Notes under the pieces: generated by a model
Databases searched by the model: none
Seen by the model: the letters and a program-made list of their open reading frames with translations, nothing else
What the model was told of the DNA's origin: nothing
Translations under genes and position numbers: made by a program
DNA from: Berghia stephanieae
Taxonomy: Eukaryota > Mollusca > Gastropoda > Nudibranchia > Aeolidiidae
Direction: 5' to 3'
Length of the DNA stretch: 64,000 nucleotides
Assembly: GCA_034508935.3 (NCBI GenBank)
Contig: CM067442.1
Coordinates: forward strand, 134,689,395 to 134,753,394
Shown: piece after piece, positions 1 through 9,904 of the stretch
How the letters are laid out: each line of letters begins with the position of its first letter
Numbering within the stretch: position 1 is the stretch's first letter

Positions 1-470
1 AAAACTATAACTTACGTTCAACTGTTTTCCTTCCAGTTAGGGTATCCGGCCAGTGCAGGACAAAACCAAGTGTAAAGTGGAAAGACGATAAAGAGGAATA
101 GAAGACACAGTAAATACCTCCCTGCCCACTATGGGAGGTCAGGAACCCCACCCAGAAGACACAATAAGTACCTCCCTGCCCACTATGGGAGGTCAGGAAC
201 CCCGCCCAGAAGACACAATAAGTACCTCCCTGCCCACTATGGGAGGTCAGGAACCCCACCCAGAAGACACAATAAGTACCTCCCTGCCCACTATGGGAGG
301 TCAGGAACCCCACCCAGAAGACACAATAAGTACCTCCCTGCCCACTATGGGAGGTCAGGAACCCCACCCAGAAAGATAGAAAGCGAACTCAGAAAAACAG
401 ATATAGAAGGATAGAAGAAACAGCAAGTGACCTCTTGCCCACTATGACAAATCCCACCCACTTTCCCAGA
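1..470. repeat. Rep510 terminal part, expanded at its end
   Basis: The sequence matches the distal part of the dispersed 510-bp repeat seen in full at 13225-13742 and 45165-45692. It shares the 'gacaaaaccaagt' block and the 'ctccctgcccactatggg' end. Here the end segment is multiplied into a minisatellite (separate entry). The proximal part of the repeat lies outside the window. Confidence 0.75.
102..372. repeat. 54-bp minisatellite, about 5 copies
   Basis: Five near-identical 54-base units begin at about 102, 156, 210, 264 and 318 and differ at only a few bases. Because 54 is a multiple of 3, open frames run through on both strands; these are not genes. The unit equals the last about 54 bases of Rep510. 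Confidence 0.9.
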
Positions 471-769
471 AAATCAAGAAACAAGCATTGAAATATAAAT
501 GAAATAAAAATGTATTCTCTTCACCCACAAGATATAACCTTTGACTCGCTAGGATTGCCATGGCAGTAAACCCAACATATAAATCTTGAGCATTCTACTC
601 TTCAGTTTACCACAAAATAATACACATCTATTTAAAAAAAAAAAACAAAAAAAAACAATGTAAATTATGATTACATCAAATGAAAAGACTGGAAAGTATT
701 TTGCCCAACAGCAAGTAACAATAGCAACAAGGTGGAGTGTTTGTTGTAATACATATCTGTCGGTACTCT

Positions 770-970
770 AAAAATACATGCACTACTTAAATTTTGGCCA
801 GAAAATTCGTCCTTTAAAAATATCGATTGATTTAAATGACCTTCACCTTGCCAAAATCTCTCAAACCTGAGACTTTGTAAAGTGCCAGGTTCAAGAGTTT
901 TTGCCAATATCAGGGTTATTTTAATCGATAGATATGTGAAGGACGAGTTTTCTGGCCAAAATTTTAGATT
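770..970. mobile_element. Foldback MITE FB1, copy 1
   Basis: Long imperfect inverted repeat. The left arm begins near 'actctaaaaatacatg' and carries 'ttttggccagaaaa'; the right arm carries its complement 'ttttctggccaaaa' at about 946-960. The arms also pair over the 'tatcgattga' and 'ccttgccaaaatctc' blocks. Related copies lie at 1243-1510 and 4448-4690. No coding capacity. Confidence 0.7.
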
Positions 971-1242
971 CATGTTTGTTTTTGATTTTTTTTTCAGAGA
1001 ATGGTAGATATTCTACTAGGACAAATTTCACTCTTATACCATATATGTCGCAAGCAAAAATAATATATATATTTAAAAATTATCCAACATTATATATTCA
1101 TATTTTTTAAATTTCAAGAAAATAATCCTACCGCCTGTTTTCACGAACTGTGAATTTTAAAACACTTTAAAACATCTTACCGTGTGGTTATATTCGGTCA
1201 CGTATCCATATTAAAGATAAATAGGAATATTTTCAACAATTC

Positions 1243-1510
1243 TGCCAAACTCTGGGAAAGAAAACATCACGTATTTAAAATTTTGGCCTGAAAACTAGTC
1301 CTTCAAATACTAATTGATTAAAATGGCTCTCCTAATGTTGTCAAAAACAACACCAAAAAAAAAAAACAAAAAAAAAACAAACAAACAAACAAAAATATCT
1401 CAAACTAGGGATTCTTGAAGTCTCGGGTTATAGAGATTTTGACAAGATGAGTTACCTTTTTAATCAATCAATATTTGAAGGACGAGTTATCTGACCAGAA
1501 TTTTGAAGAT
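1243..1510. mobile_element. Foldback MITE FB1, copy 2
   Basis: Same arms as the copy at 770-970 ('ttttggcctgaaaac' left, 'gacgagttatctgacc' right). The loop side is expanded by an A-rich, AAAC-type simple repeat at about 1357-1395. More diverged than the other two copies. Confidence 0.6.
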
Positions 1511-2589
1511 GTGGTCTTTTATTATTTGTTTTGTTTTCTTCAGATTAGGGTAGAATTTCCTCCAAAACTTTGACTTACACAACCAAATCTTGAAGGAAAA
1601 AATCAGAAATTCTTTTTTTTTATTCTTTCCCCGCCATTCCACAAAATCTGTATTTATAGAATACGCATAATTAGGGAGACATGTTTTACGTTAATTTTCA
1701 AACATTTGTCATAGAAATATTAAAAGTGAGAGCCAACTCATCTCCAATGCAATGTCTATACCACACACAAACTACCATCAAAAAAAAGCAAACACACCTT
1801 GATGAGAATTCACAATCTGGGATGCCCTTTGCAAAAATTTTTAAAAAGGCCTGAAAATATTTCTCGTAAAGATAATACATGGAAGCTATCACCTATACAT
1901 CATAGAAAAGTACACACATCCATCTAGCTTCCCCTTAAATGTTAGCGTTAACTCTTTCAGCACCATTGGCTGCACTGTACGGCCAGAGCAGAATCTGTTC
2001 TACTGGCCAATGGCCGCACCGGTCTTGCAAAGGCAAAAATAATAATGTAATCCAATCCTACTTTAATTACTTTCTACAAAAGTACTATAAATTGAACCAA
2101 TGGTGTCATTTCTTTCATCAGAACATTCAATGGGCCCTAGTGGGGGGGGGGGGGGGGGGGTATTTTAATTGAGATTTTGCGCCGAATTCAAATGACGCTT
2201 TGTCTTAGCTTGTCATTCTCATGCTACTTCAATCAGGTGTCAGCCATTTTGTGACCCGAATGCGAATGTAGCCTCAGCGCTGAAAGAGTTAAACAACCAA
2301 TACTTTCATCTTTTTAAAAATTCAACTCACCAATACAAAACAATGTCATCCAGAAAATTTTAAAAAGGACATCCCTGCATAATACATTATATGATGGTAG
2401 CCGATAAAACTTTTAAAAATATATTTAATGAATTGGTCCTGAGATTTGATAGTCCTCATTGATATTTCCCCATAATAATATAATAGAAATGAGAAAAAAA
2501 GATCGATAGGCAGTGACTAGTCTAAAAGAGTACTTAATCATAATCAAGGCCAATTTCAACAGCATTTCATTAAGACTTGCTTTAAAAAA
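1511..2589. other. No gene seen
   Basis: AT-rich sequence with short open frames only. It contains an uninterrupted G run at 2142-2160. No exon with convincing splice sites, and no recognised repeat. Confidence 0.5.
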
Positions 2590-2840
2590 AAAAAAAAAAA
2601 AGAACAAAATACCAAACACGGAATGTTTCGGCCTCAAAACCCTTCTTCAGCCAAAAACAAACAAAAAACAATGAAAACAGAAATACATTATTACTATTTT
2701 ATCCGTCGTTGACCTGGTTTTTTAGCAATGTATATTTGATTTCATTGTTGTTGGCTGAAGAGGAGTTTTGAGCCCGAGACTTTCCGTGCTTGGTATTTTG
2801 TTCTTTTTTGAAGCTGTTATATTCATTTTTGTTTATTAAT
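2590..2840. mobile_element. Foldback element FB2 with hammerhead-like core
   Basis: Two inverted arms: minus-sense at about 2601-2660 and plus-sense at about 2745-2835. The shared arm reads 'ggctgaagaagggttttgag', then a 'cc(g)aaac'-type block, 'tttggtattttgttc' and 'gctgttatattca'. On the minus strand CTGAAGA (2650-2644) is followed 14 bases later by GAAAC (from 2629), the arrangement of a hammerhead ribozyme core. Related arms recur at 3295-3600, 10060-10180, 28215-28800 and 39795-39975. Confidence 0.6.
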
Positions 2841-2934
2841 TTTTACAGTTCACAGCTTTTAGCAGCTTTGTTTCATAAGACTAGGGAATTTTTCATAGTG
2901 CAAAATATAGTCTGTTTTAGACAGGAGCAGGCAA

Positions 2935-3110
2935 TGATGGGACAAGATGACTGAATTGATAAGGCACTGCATTTACACACAGAGAACCCGGTTTCTGGCC
3001 CTTCTGTCAGCATCTTATTGTGTTTTTATGTTGTTTTGTTTTTGAGCAAGAAAATTAGGCATTTGACTTTGTGGGCATTGCAATGCAGCTGATGCCTGTG
3101 TTATCTACGT
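2935..3110 (+). repeat. Degenerate tRNA-type SINE
   Basis: The block 'gactgaattgataaggcact', followed by 'acccggtttctggccc', resembles a decayed A box and B box at tRNA-like spacing. No closely related copy is visible in the window. Confidence 0.3.
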
Positions 3111-3294
3111 CACTTTTCAAGATGAGCATGTAAGAAAAATTTTCACTGAAGTTGAAATAAAGGGAATGTATTATTCATTACTTATTTTCATTTTACACAC
3201 AGTATGAAAAACAATAGGTAAATGATGGAGTTTGCGATGGGATGACCTATCAAAATTTTTATTTTATAAATTTTTTTTTTTCATTCTCTTTTAT

Positions 3295-3600
3295 TGACAT
3301 AGTAATGAACAAAAATGAATATAAGTTTTAAAAAAAGAAAAAAATAATAAGGAAGGTTTTTGGGCTCAAAACTTCATTTTAAAAAAACAAAAAACAATAA
3401 ATCACTTAAAATCCAAATGGACATACTTCTCTGCCATCTGTATGGAGTTTAAGTAATGTATTAATATTTTCATTGTTTTCGTTACTGACTGAAAAAGATT
3501 TTTGTGCTCAAAACATTGTGTTTGTTCTTTTTCAAAGCTGTTATATTAATTTTTGTTCATTAATTTTTATAAACCACAGCTTCTAGGGACTTAGTATCAC
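3295..3600. mobile_element. Foldback element FB2, diverged copy
   Basis: Left arm at about 3301-3400 contains 'gaacaaaaatgaatataa' and 'gggctcaaaac'. The right arm at about 3475-3575 contains 'tgtgctcaaaac', 'tttgttctttttcaaagctg' and 'tttttgttcatt'. The arms are inverted relative to each other and belong to the family at 2590-2840. Confidence 0.55.
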
Positions 3601-3967
3601 TTTGACTAATTTTTTTTTTTTTATAAGATCAAGTATCAGTGATTACTTTTAAAAGTTGTGCTTGCTCTCAATTAGAGGCAAAAAATATTTTTTCCATAAA
3701 TTACTGATGTAAGTTCCGATAATGACAAAGAAAAGAGAGAATAAATGAAATCTCACTGAGCAACACCCTCATCCATTTTTTAAAACGTTACATCCTAATA
3801 GCACCCATTAAAACAGAAAAAAAAAACTAACATGAAAGAACGGGGGGCAAATATGCGAGTGTAAGTTTTTTGGGGAGATTTTTTAATGTTTTTATCCAAT
3901 TCTCAAGGCTGTAAAGTAAATTAAACGGATATGACAAATCAGGAGTTATTAGATGAACCGTTAACAT

Positions 3968-4195
3968 TTCGCTCTTGACTAGATCCAAACAATCAACGTC
4001 AAAGGCTAATTTTTACATTATTCCAAATGTTGACAATTACAATTAAGATTTCGCTCTTGACTCCATCCAACAATCAACGTCAAAGGCTAATTTTTACATT
4101 GTTCCAAATGTTGACAATTACAATTAAGATTTCGCTCTTGACTCCATCCAACAATCAACGTCAAAAAGGCTAATTTTTACATTGTTCCAAATGTC
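3968..4195. repeat. 81-bp tandem repeat, about 3 copies
   Basis: Units start at about 3968, 4049 and 4130, each opening with 'tttcgctcttgact' and containing 'caatcaacgtcaa' and 'ggctaatttttacat'. The third unit has a small insertion and a diverged end. No coding sense. Confidence 0.85.
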
Positions 4196-4447
4196 GACAT
4201 ACAATTATCAATTATTATCAATTAAGCAGATCCCACTTTTTATTTAATATACGATAATATCAATATATACAATAGCGAAGCAAAAATTGAAAGAAAAATT
4301 TAAAAATCTAAACTTAAAAACTAAATAATGCTGAATGTCATGACATACAGAGGAGACGAATGCACCACGAGAAGACTTGAATAACATTCAGAGAAAAAAA
4401 ACATTTATTTTTAATTCGATGAAAACAAGAATCTTTAACCAGATAGC

Positions 4448-4690
4448 TGCTGTACTCTGGAAAAACATGTATTCAAAAATTTGGCCAGAAAACTCATCCT
4501 TCAAATATCAATCGATTGAAATGACCCTCATCTTGGCAAAAACTCTCAAACCTGGGATTTGTGCAGCCGGCGATCAAATCCAAAGTTTGAGAGCTTTTAC
4601 CAAGATGAGGGTCATTTATATTGATCGATATCTGAAGGATAAGTTTTTTTTGCCAAATTATTAAATACGTGTCTTTCCAGAGTACGGCAA
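4448..4690. mobile_element. Foldback MITE FB1, copy 3 (best preserved)
   Basis: Near-palindromic element with arms of about 100 bases. The left begins 'tactctggaaaaacatg', then 'atttggccagaaaac' and 'gaccctcatcttgg'. The right arm is the complement and ends 'ctttccagagta'. A transcript would fold into one long hairpin. It abuts the MITE at 4693-4995. Confidence 0.75.
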
Positions 4691-4692
4691 TA

Positions 4693-4995
4693 GGGTTCAA
4701 TAGTAGTGATGTCACTTCCCAAGTAATGACGCATAGTAACTGGTTCTAAACTATCGGAACAATGGCGAAAGCCATTATCTCCTTCACCGCCCTTATGACA
4801 TACTTTTCAGACAAGCATAAAAGTGTATCCAGAGGAAAAAGACATAAATATGATCATGTTTTGACTTTAATACATTCTGATCACATGACATCTGAAAAAG
4901 TTTTAGCCAGCATGAAGAATAAAAAGTACCGATTCTCTCTGTTTAGAACCAAGCTGCTGGTTGCTGGGCGGACATGACATCAGACTATTGAATCC
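4693..4995. mobile_element. TA-flanked MITE with long TIRs
   Basis: Left terminus 'gggttcaatag', then 'gtgatgtca' and 'tggttctaaac'. The right terminus gives the complement of each block in reverse order ('gtttagaacca', 'tgacatca', 'ctattgaatcc'). TA is present directly outside both ends (4691-4692 and 4996-4997). It is about 303 bp with no plausible product, consistent with a non-autonomous Tc1/mariner-type element. Confidence 0.7.
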
Positions 4996-5289
4996 TATTA
5001 ACTGGTTAGTCTGTGAACTATTTTTGTTTGCTTTCATCATTTTAACTTCCGTCTATAAATTAAAGCCACTTTTGAAAATAAACAATTTTAAAAGAAAAGT
5101 AAGAAAAAAAATTAAAGGAAGAATAAAAATATATTATCAACTTTAGAAACGTTGATATGATGGTTGAATTGCACATCTACAAAATAATGTGGATTAAATT
5201 TTAATGAAATTTTATGGAGCAGCACTACAAAGCCAGAAGGTCCATGGAGCCCGGAGTTTTATACCGGTTTCTGTAGCGTGAAATGAACA

Positions 5290-5497
5290 ATTGCAATTTG
5301 TCTGCTACCCTTTGCACAGGACACTATATTCTATTTGCAAAGTACTTTCCATCAAATCAAAAACAGACCCAGATACCCAATCACTGATGTGTGGACAAAG
5401 GGTCAGAAAAAAAAATCTTCCACCTCACCCTGATTGATCTTGGGTCCCTTTGCATGTAAGGCGAGTGCTCTACCAACTAAGACATCAAGACCCCCCC
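5290..5497 (-). repeat. SINE-F (tRNA-Val-like head)
   Basis: Read on the minus strand, the head has an A-box-like 'gtagagcactcgc'-type block and a diverged B box. It is followed by the body motif 'gtggacaaagggtcag' and 'aaagtactttccatcaaat' on the plus strand. The family recurs at 29665-29860 and 62888-63045. Poly-C/G runs flank it at about 5491 and 5547. Confidence 0.6.
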
Positions 5498-5645
5498 CCC
5501 TCCATGTAATTTTATGCTGCCTCAAAAAGATGTGTTTGAGACTAGGGGGGGGGGGGTGGTAATCATGTTTTATGGAGCTTACCAACGTAGCCGTTGTAAA
5601 CTCATGGCCTGACACTGACCAACAAATGACGTCAAAAGACAAGTA

Positions 5646-7028
5646 CGAGGGCTCTTTCATAATTAACCGAAAAATACCTGTAAAATCCGCGTTTTTTATG
5701 CTATCAACAAAATTCTTGCACGTGTTCATACCTTGACTCTTCCTTCATTTCTCTACGTAACAGCCAAGTCTGTCGACACACTTCTGCCAACGCCGCACCA
5801 TGGAATAGATACCCTCTCGGAAGAAATTTCCGTCAAGGTTTTGTAGCCATTTCCGCACATGGTCAACAAGCTCTTCATCGACATCAAAGCGCTTTCCTGC
5901 CAGCTCACGTTTCAGTGGCCCAAAGAGGTGATAATCAGATGGTGCGAGGTCTGGACTGTGTGGTGGGTGTGGCAAAATCTCCCATCCATATTTCTCTAGC
6001 CAACCTTGCGTCACTCGTGCTGTGTGGGGTGTAGCGTTGTCGTGTTGCAAAATGACCCCGTTGGTCAACTGCCCTGGGCGCTTTCTGCGAATGGCCTCCC
6101 TAAGCTTGTCAAGAGTTTGGTAGTACCTTGCATCATTGATTGTTTCTCCAGGTTGTAAGGTTTCGAACAGAATAACACTACAACTGTCCCAGAAATCAGT
6201 TCCCATTATTTTCTTTGCTGACCGCATGACTTTGAATTTCTTCGCGACAGGTGAGGATGGATGTTTCCATGTCATCGAATCTTGCTTTGTTTCTGGGGTG
6301 CAATGGTGCAACCAAGTCTCATCACCGGTGACTATGCTGTCAAGAAAAGTCACATCGTACCCTAGAAAGTCTCCGCCGGCGTTGGCAGTATGCCCGTGAA
6401 CCCTGCGTGAGCTCTTGCTTCTTCTCAAAAGTTCCCTGCAGATGTCCAATCTTTGTTCTTTATGATTGTCTGTCAATTGCTTTGGAACCCATCTTGCGCT
6501 GACTTTTCTGTCGCCAAGTTCATCAAATACAATTCTATGGGCAGAAGTTTCCGAAATTTCAAGACTGCTTGCGATTTCATGAAGTTTCAACCTCCTGTCT
6601 TGACGAATAAGCTCATCGACTCGCTTCACATTGTCTTCTGACGTCGCAGTTATCGAACGCCCTCTCCCTTCCCTGTCTGTCAAGTCGGAATGGCCGGCTT
6701 CAAACAAATTACACCAGTGATAGACTTGTGTACGGCTTATAACATGCTCACCATATAAACTCTGAAGTTCTTTATGAATTTTGGTAGGATTCACACTTTT
6801 GGCGTTCAAAAAACGTATGACAGCTCTGATTTCCTCCTTTGACCAAGTTTCAAGGTGGGCCGCCATCTTAAAAATCGTCTAGAAATTCATTGTGCAAAAT
6901 GATGCACTTCATAATTTCTGGGAATATCCATAAGGAAATAAGAAATATCATGTCGTTTACAGAATTAAAAAATCTCCACTGGTTGCTGAGCAATGGGCAT
7001 TTTTCGGTTATTTCTGAAAGAGCCCTCG
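5646..7028 (-). mobile_element. Full-length mariner transposon
   Basis: A 1383-bp element bounded by inverted repeats of about 30 bases. The left end starts 'cgagggctctttca' and carries 'aaccgaaaaat'; the right end is the complement ('atttttcggtta' and 'tgaaagagccctcg'). The dinucleotide TA sits immediately outside both ends (5644-5645 and 7029-7030), the target-site duplication expected for mariner. The interior holds one uninterrupted transposase frame. Size, TIR length, TA target and DD34D transposase agree, so this copy looks structurally complete and young. Confidence 0.92.
5745..6866 (-). CDS. mariner transposase (DD34D)
   Basis: 373 codons without a stop, starting with ATG at 6866 and ending about 100 bases inside the left TIR. 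The N-terminal about 110 residues form the paired helix-turn-helix DNA-binding region (a first HTH around the 'WSKEEIRAVIRFLNAKS' block, a second around 'LKLHEIASSLEISETSAHRI'). The linker motif WVPKQL is at about 126-131. Catalytic aspartates are visible: D182 in GDETWLHH, D276 in LQHDNATPH, and D311 in SPDLAPSDYHLFGPLK. The last two are separated by 34 residues, the mariner signature. By family knowledge the enzyme cuts and pastes its own element at TA. It is slightly longer than typical mariner transposases (about 345 aa). Invertebrate genome annotations often label such proteins 'GVQW3-like' or 'SETMAR-like'. Whether it is expressed cannot be told. Confidence 0.93.
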   Translation of the reverse strand: MAAHLETWSKEEIRAVIRFLNAKSVNPTKIHKELQSLYGEHVISRTQVYHWCNLFEAGHSDLTDREGRGRSITATSEDNVKRVDELIRQDRRLKLHEIASSLEISETSAHRIVFDELGDRKVSARWVPKQLTDNHKEQRLDICRELLRRSKSSRRVHGHTANAGGDFLGYDVTFLDSIVTGDETWLHHCTPETKQDSMTWKHPSSPVAKKFKVMRSAKKIMGTDFWDSCSVILFETLQPGETINDARYYQTLDKLREAIRRKRPGQLTNGVILQHDNATPHTARVTQGWLEKYGWEILPHPPHSPDLAPSDYHLFGPLKRELAGKRFDVDEELVDHVRKWLQNLDGNFFREGIYSMVRRWQKCVDRLGCYVEK

Positions 7029-7264
7029 TATTTGGTCACAAACGAAAACAAATCGTGAGTTGTATTCAACAGTTCAACCAATGGAATCACTTATTGTTTC
7101 CTTGACCACTACTAAAGACAACTCACTGGGCAGTCCAAAAACTTAAAAAATAATGTCAAAATATGGGACTTAGTGGGTTTTAGTAAGTGTCATGCTATAA
7201 GTTCACTATGGCTAAGATACCAGTCATTTCTTTTTTTGTTGAGGTAAAACTTAAACTTTAGCAT

Positions 7265-7518
7265 TTATATTAACAACAAGAGATGAAGTGAGTAGGAAAG
7301 AGCCATAAGACAATAGAGAATAAAAATTTTGTGACAGTGATGGGGGTTTGAACCCAAGACCTTACTGGTACGACAACTCCGCCAGGCCGAGGAGAGCGTA
7401 ACTCTGAGCTATCCACGATCCCAAAAAAGACCGTCTCTAACTCCTAGTCATTATTAGAGCCCTCACTTTCCCCGAATGTTGTTGTTATCAACATAAGTGC
7501 CTGCTCCACTCACTTTTC
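7265..7518 (-). repeat. SINE-D copy
   Basis: The minus-strand head has a 'gtggatagctca'-type A box and a 'gggttcaaaccc' B box (plus strand 'gggtttgaacccaagacc'). The body matches the units of the tandem array at 30788-34992, including 'agtgagtaggaaag' and 'agacaatagagaataaaa'. The right end carries the inverted motif 'aacataagtgcctgctcc'. Confidence 0.8.
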
Positions 7519-7524
7519 AGCATG

Positions 7525-7625
7525 TATATTATAGAGCAATATCCACGAAAAATGCTCAAAACGCTTTACAAGGGGTCTCTCACCACCAGCAACACTCAGC
7601 ATGTGTTGACAGGACAAGACAAGGT
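7525..7625 (-). repeat. SINE-A 3'-end fragment
   Basis: 'gagcaatatccacgaaaaat' and 'caaaacgctttacaagggg' match the tail of SINE-A seen in full at 63358-63656. The tRNA-like head is absent. Confidence 0.7.
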
Positions 7626-7799
7626 AAGAGTTGTCAGATTGTTTAATTCATGCCTTTAGATTTTTTTTAGTCACAAAAACCCAAAAATAATAGTTGTCAA
7701 GTCCCACGTCAGAAGGTAAGTTTGATGATAATGTGAGTACCCATCCTATTTTCATTGTTTTCATAAGCAAAATGTGGCCTACATTTTTAAAAAAAGCAT

Positions 7800-8065
7800 T
7801 GAAAAAATTCAATCAAAAAAGGCCTGGCACTTAAAAGGATTAAGTCACGTCCAACTGGCATATCTCAAGTACATTAATATACGCATGAATCAGATATGCC
7901 ATGTAGAAAAAATCTGGCATGTCTATTATTGGAAAGAATCAATCCAAAAAGACCTGGCACATTAAACTATTAACTCACTTCCACCTAGCATTTCTCAAAT
8001 ATATAATAATATACGAATGAATTAAATATAATATGTTGAAAAAATCCGTCATGTTCATTTTTCAT
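7800..8065. repeat. Tandem duplication, about 133 bp x 2
   Basis: Two diverged copies (about 7800-7932 and 7933-8065) share 'aatcaaaaaaggcctggcac'/'aatccaaaaagacctggcac', followed by 'ggcatatctcaa'/'agcatttctcaa' and 'atgaat'. No gene. Confidence 0.65.
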
Positions 8066-8295
8066 TATCTAGGTTCTTCTAAAAATTATTCAAGTGTCGT
8101 TGCAACTTAATTGCAACAAAAAGGAGCAAATGATATGAGGTAAATTTCATTCATTTCACAGACGCTGGTAATCACTATCTTCATCAAAATGGCACAATGC
8201 TTAATTTATAGAAAGATTTCACTACACTAAGTAAATATAAAAACATAGCAAAAAATTTCAAAAAAGAAAAAAAAAAGCATTACAAAGAAAAAGGT

Positions 8296-8476
8296 ATAAA
8301 AATAATTATCAATGCCAAATACTTCCGAATTAAATGGTCTTGTCTACAGGATGCAGATAAATGGTAATTCAGCCAAAGATAAAGATATAAAAATAATTAT
8401 CAATGCCAAATACTTCCGAATCAAATCGACTGGTCTTGCCTACAGTATGCAGATAAATGGTAATTCAGCCAAAGAA
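8296..8476. repeat. Tandem duplication, about 92 bp x 2
   Basis: 'aaaataattatcaatgccaa', 'atgcagataaatggtaattc' and 'agccaaaga' occur in the same order in two adjacent copies. The open frame across this segment reflects the duplication and has no recognisable product. Confidence 0.75.
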
Positions 8477-8664
8477 AATTTTAATGTTTGCACCCTAAAT
8501 TATTCTTGTATTCTTGAAGATAAAATTTTAGCATCCAAATTCCTTGAAGACTTTGGAGACATCTTCAAAAATCTGAAAGTCAAAACAAAAGTTAAGAATT
8601 AATCACAAATTAACCAAATGGGAGCATGCACTACAATAGTAAAAAAAAAAAAATTAAGGAGGAG

Positions 8665-8800
8665 ACGTTGGGGTCAGATGAAGATCTGAAAAAGTGTGCA
8701 TGAAACAGTGCCAGAGAAAACAGGAAAAAAAATACAAGAAAAAAAAAAAAAAAAAACCTTCCCAAAATAACAGCCTGAATCAAGGCTGATTTTTTTATTG
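8665..8800 (-). repeat. SINE-E fragment
   Basis: Contains 'cagtgccagagaaaacagg' and 'aaaaaaatacaagaaaaaaa', the tail also seen at 39675-39790 and 44472-44640. Family assignment rests on this shared tail. Confidence 0.5.
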
Positions 8801-8873
8801 AATTTTGGAATTTTACTTTCTGCCTTGTCTGGCACGGTTTCATACACACCTTATCAGGACATGAGGGTGAAGT

Positions 8874-9105
8874 GACTGAGTGGTTAAGACTTTGCACTGT
8901 GACCCTGGAAGGTCCCGGGTTCGAGGCCCGCTTCAGGCACTTTCATTTTTTTTTCCCCTTGGATAAGGTTATTAACCCCAAATTTGCTCACTTGGACAAC
9001 ATGGGTAATTCCTGTTGAGATCAGACATCCTGTTTGATGAATTATCTACTTTCCTTCGTGGAATGCCTAGGAGACGATATCTTACGATGTCGTCGCAAAA
9101 GGGCA
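8874..9105 (+). repeat. SINE-C (Leu/Ser-like head)
   Basis: tRNA-like head with 'gtgactgagtggttaagac' (A box) and 'gggttcgaggccc' (B box), then a body with 'ttggataaggttattaaccc', 'acttggacaacatgg' and 'tgatgaattatct'. A second copy lies at 36880-37114. The variable-arm spacing resembles class II tRNAs. Confidence 0.85.
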
Positions 9106-9370
9106 TATAGAATTAGAAATTATCAGGAAAAATGATATATGTGGAAAGAAGAAAAGGAATGGGTGTGACTATGAAATGGCGACATAGCCCTTGGGGAATT
9201 CCACCAAGTGCAGATGTAATTTTAATAGCCTACTGGTTCAAACTGGAAGACTATCACTATGCATATAAAATATTTTCTTTTCCTTTTAAACTCAGTTTCT
9301 CAAAACATACAATCTTAACCAAACATGAATAAAATTCAAAGACTAATAATTTTCTAAAAGTGAATATGTG

Positions 9371-9675
9371 CAGCTATGTGGTCTTGTGGTATGACACACA
9401 CTTTCGGATCGAAAGGTCCTGGGTTCGAGCCTCGCTCAGTGCATAGTTGAGTCCTTGGAAAAGACTATTCACTCACATCCTCTCACCGTACTCAGGTGTA
9501 AAATGAGTACCTGGCCGTTAGCAGGGTTGTCTCTGTCCGAAAAAAATTATAATATCGCCTCACAGGCGTCATGTAATGTCCTGCATCCTACATGTTAAGT
9601 GTTGCTGTTGTCCAGGGACCCTGTGTAAAGCGCTTTGAGCATGTTTAGTGGATATTGCACTCTATAAAAGCTCAA
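9371..9675 (+). repeat. SINE-A copy
   Basis: Head 'gctatgtggtcttgtggt' (A box) and 'gggttcgagcctcg' (B box). The body has 'aaaatgagtacctggccgtt' and the tail 'gtaaagcgctttgagca', ending 'ataaaagctc'. One of the best preserved of about 12 copies in the window. Confidence 0.88.
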
Positions 9676-9904
9676 TTTTTTTAAAAACATGTTATATTAA
9701 GTATATATTGTGTATTGTAACAGTGAATTAGCTTACCAACATGCAAATATTATCAGGTCTGATAACCGAATGCAATTATGGGCTTGATTTAACATTGTTG
9801 TAATCGACAATATTTTGCATTGGTTTGAGAGTACTTCCAATACAACAAGGGGACCATAACAATTTGGGTTAACAGACCTCTAAATAAGTAAACATCGTGC
9901 TTAC

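Noticed and set aside
102-372. CRISPR-like direct repeats
   Set aside because: Units are contiguous without spacers, and the context is a eukaryotic repeat.
5-379. Repeated-peptide frames on both strands at the left edge
   Set aside because: They follow from a 54-base tandem repeat whose period is a multiple of three.
6136-6641. Plus-strand frames opposite the transposase
   Set aside because: Antisense shadows of the mariner transposase.
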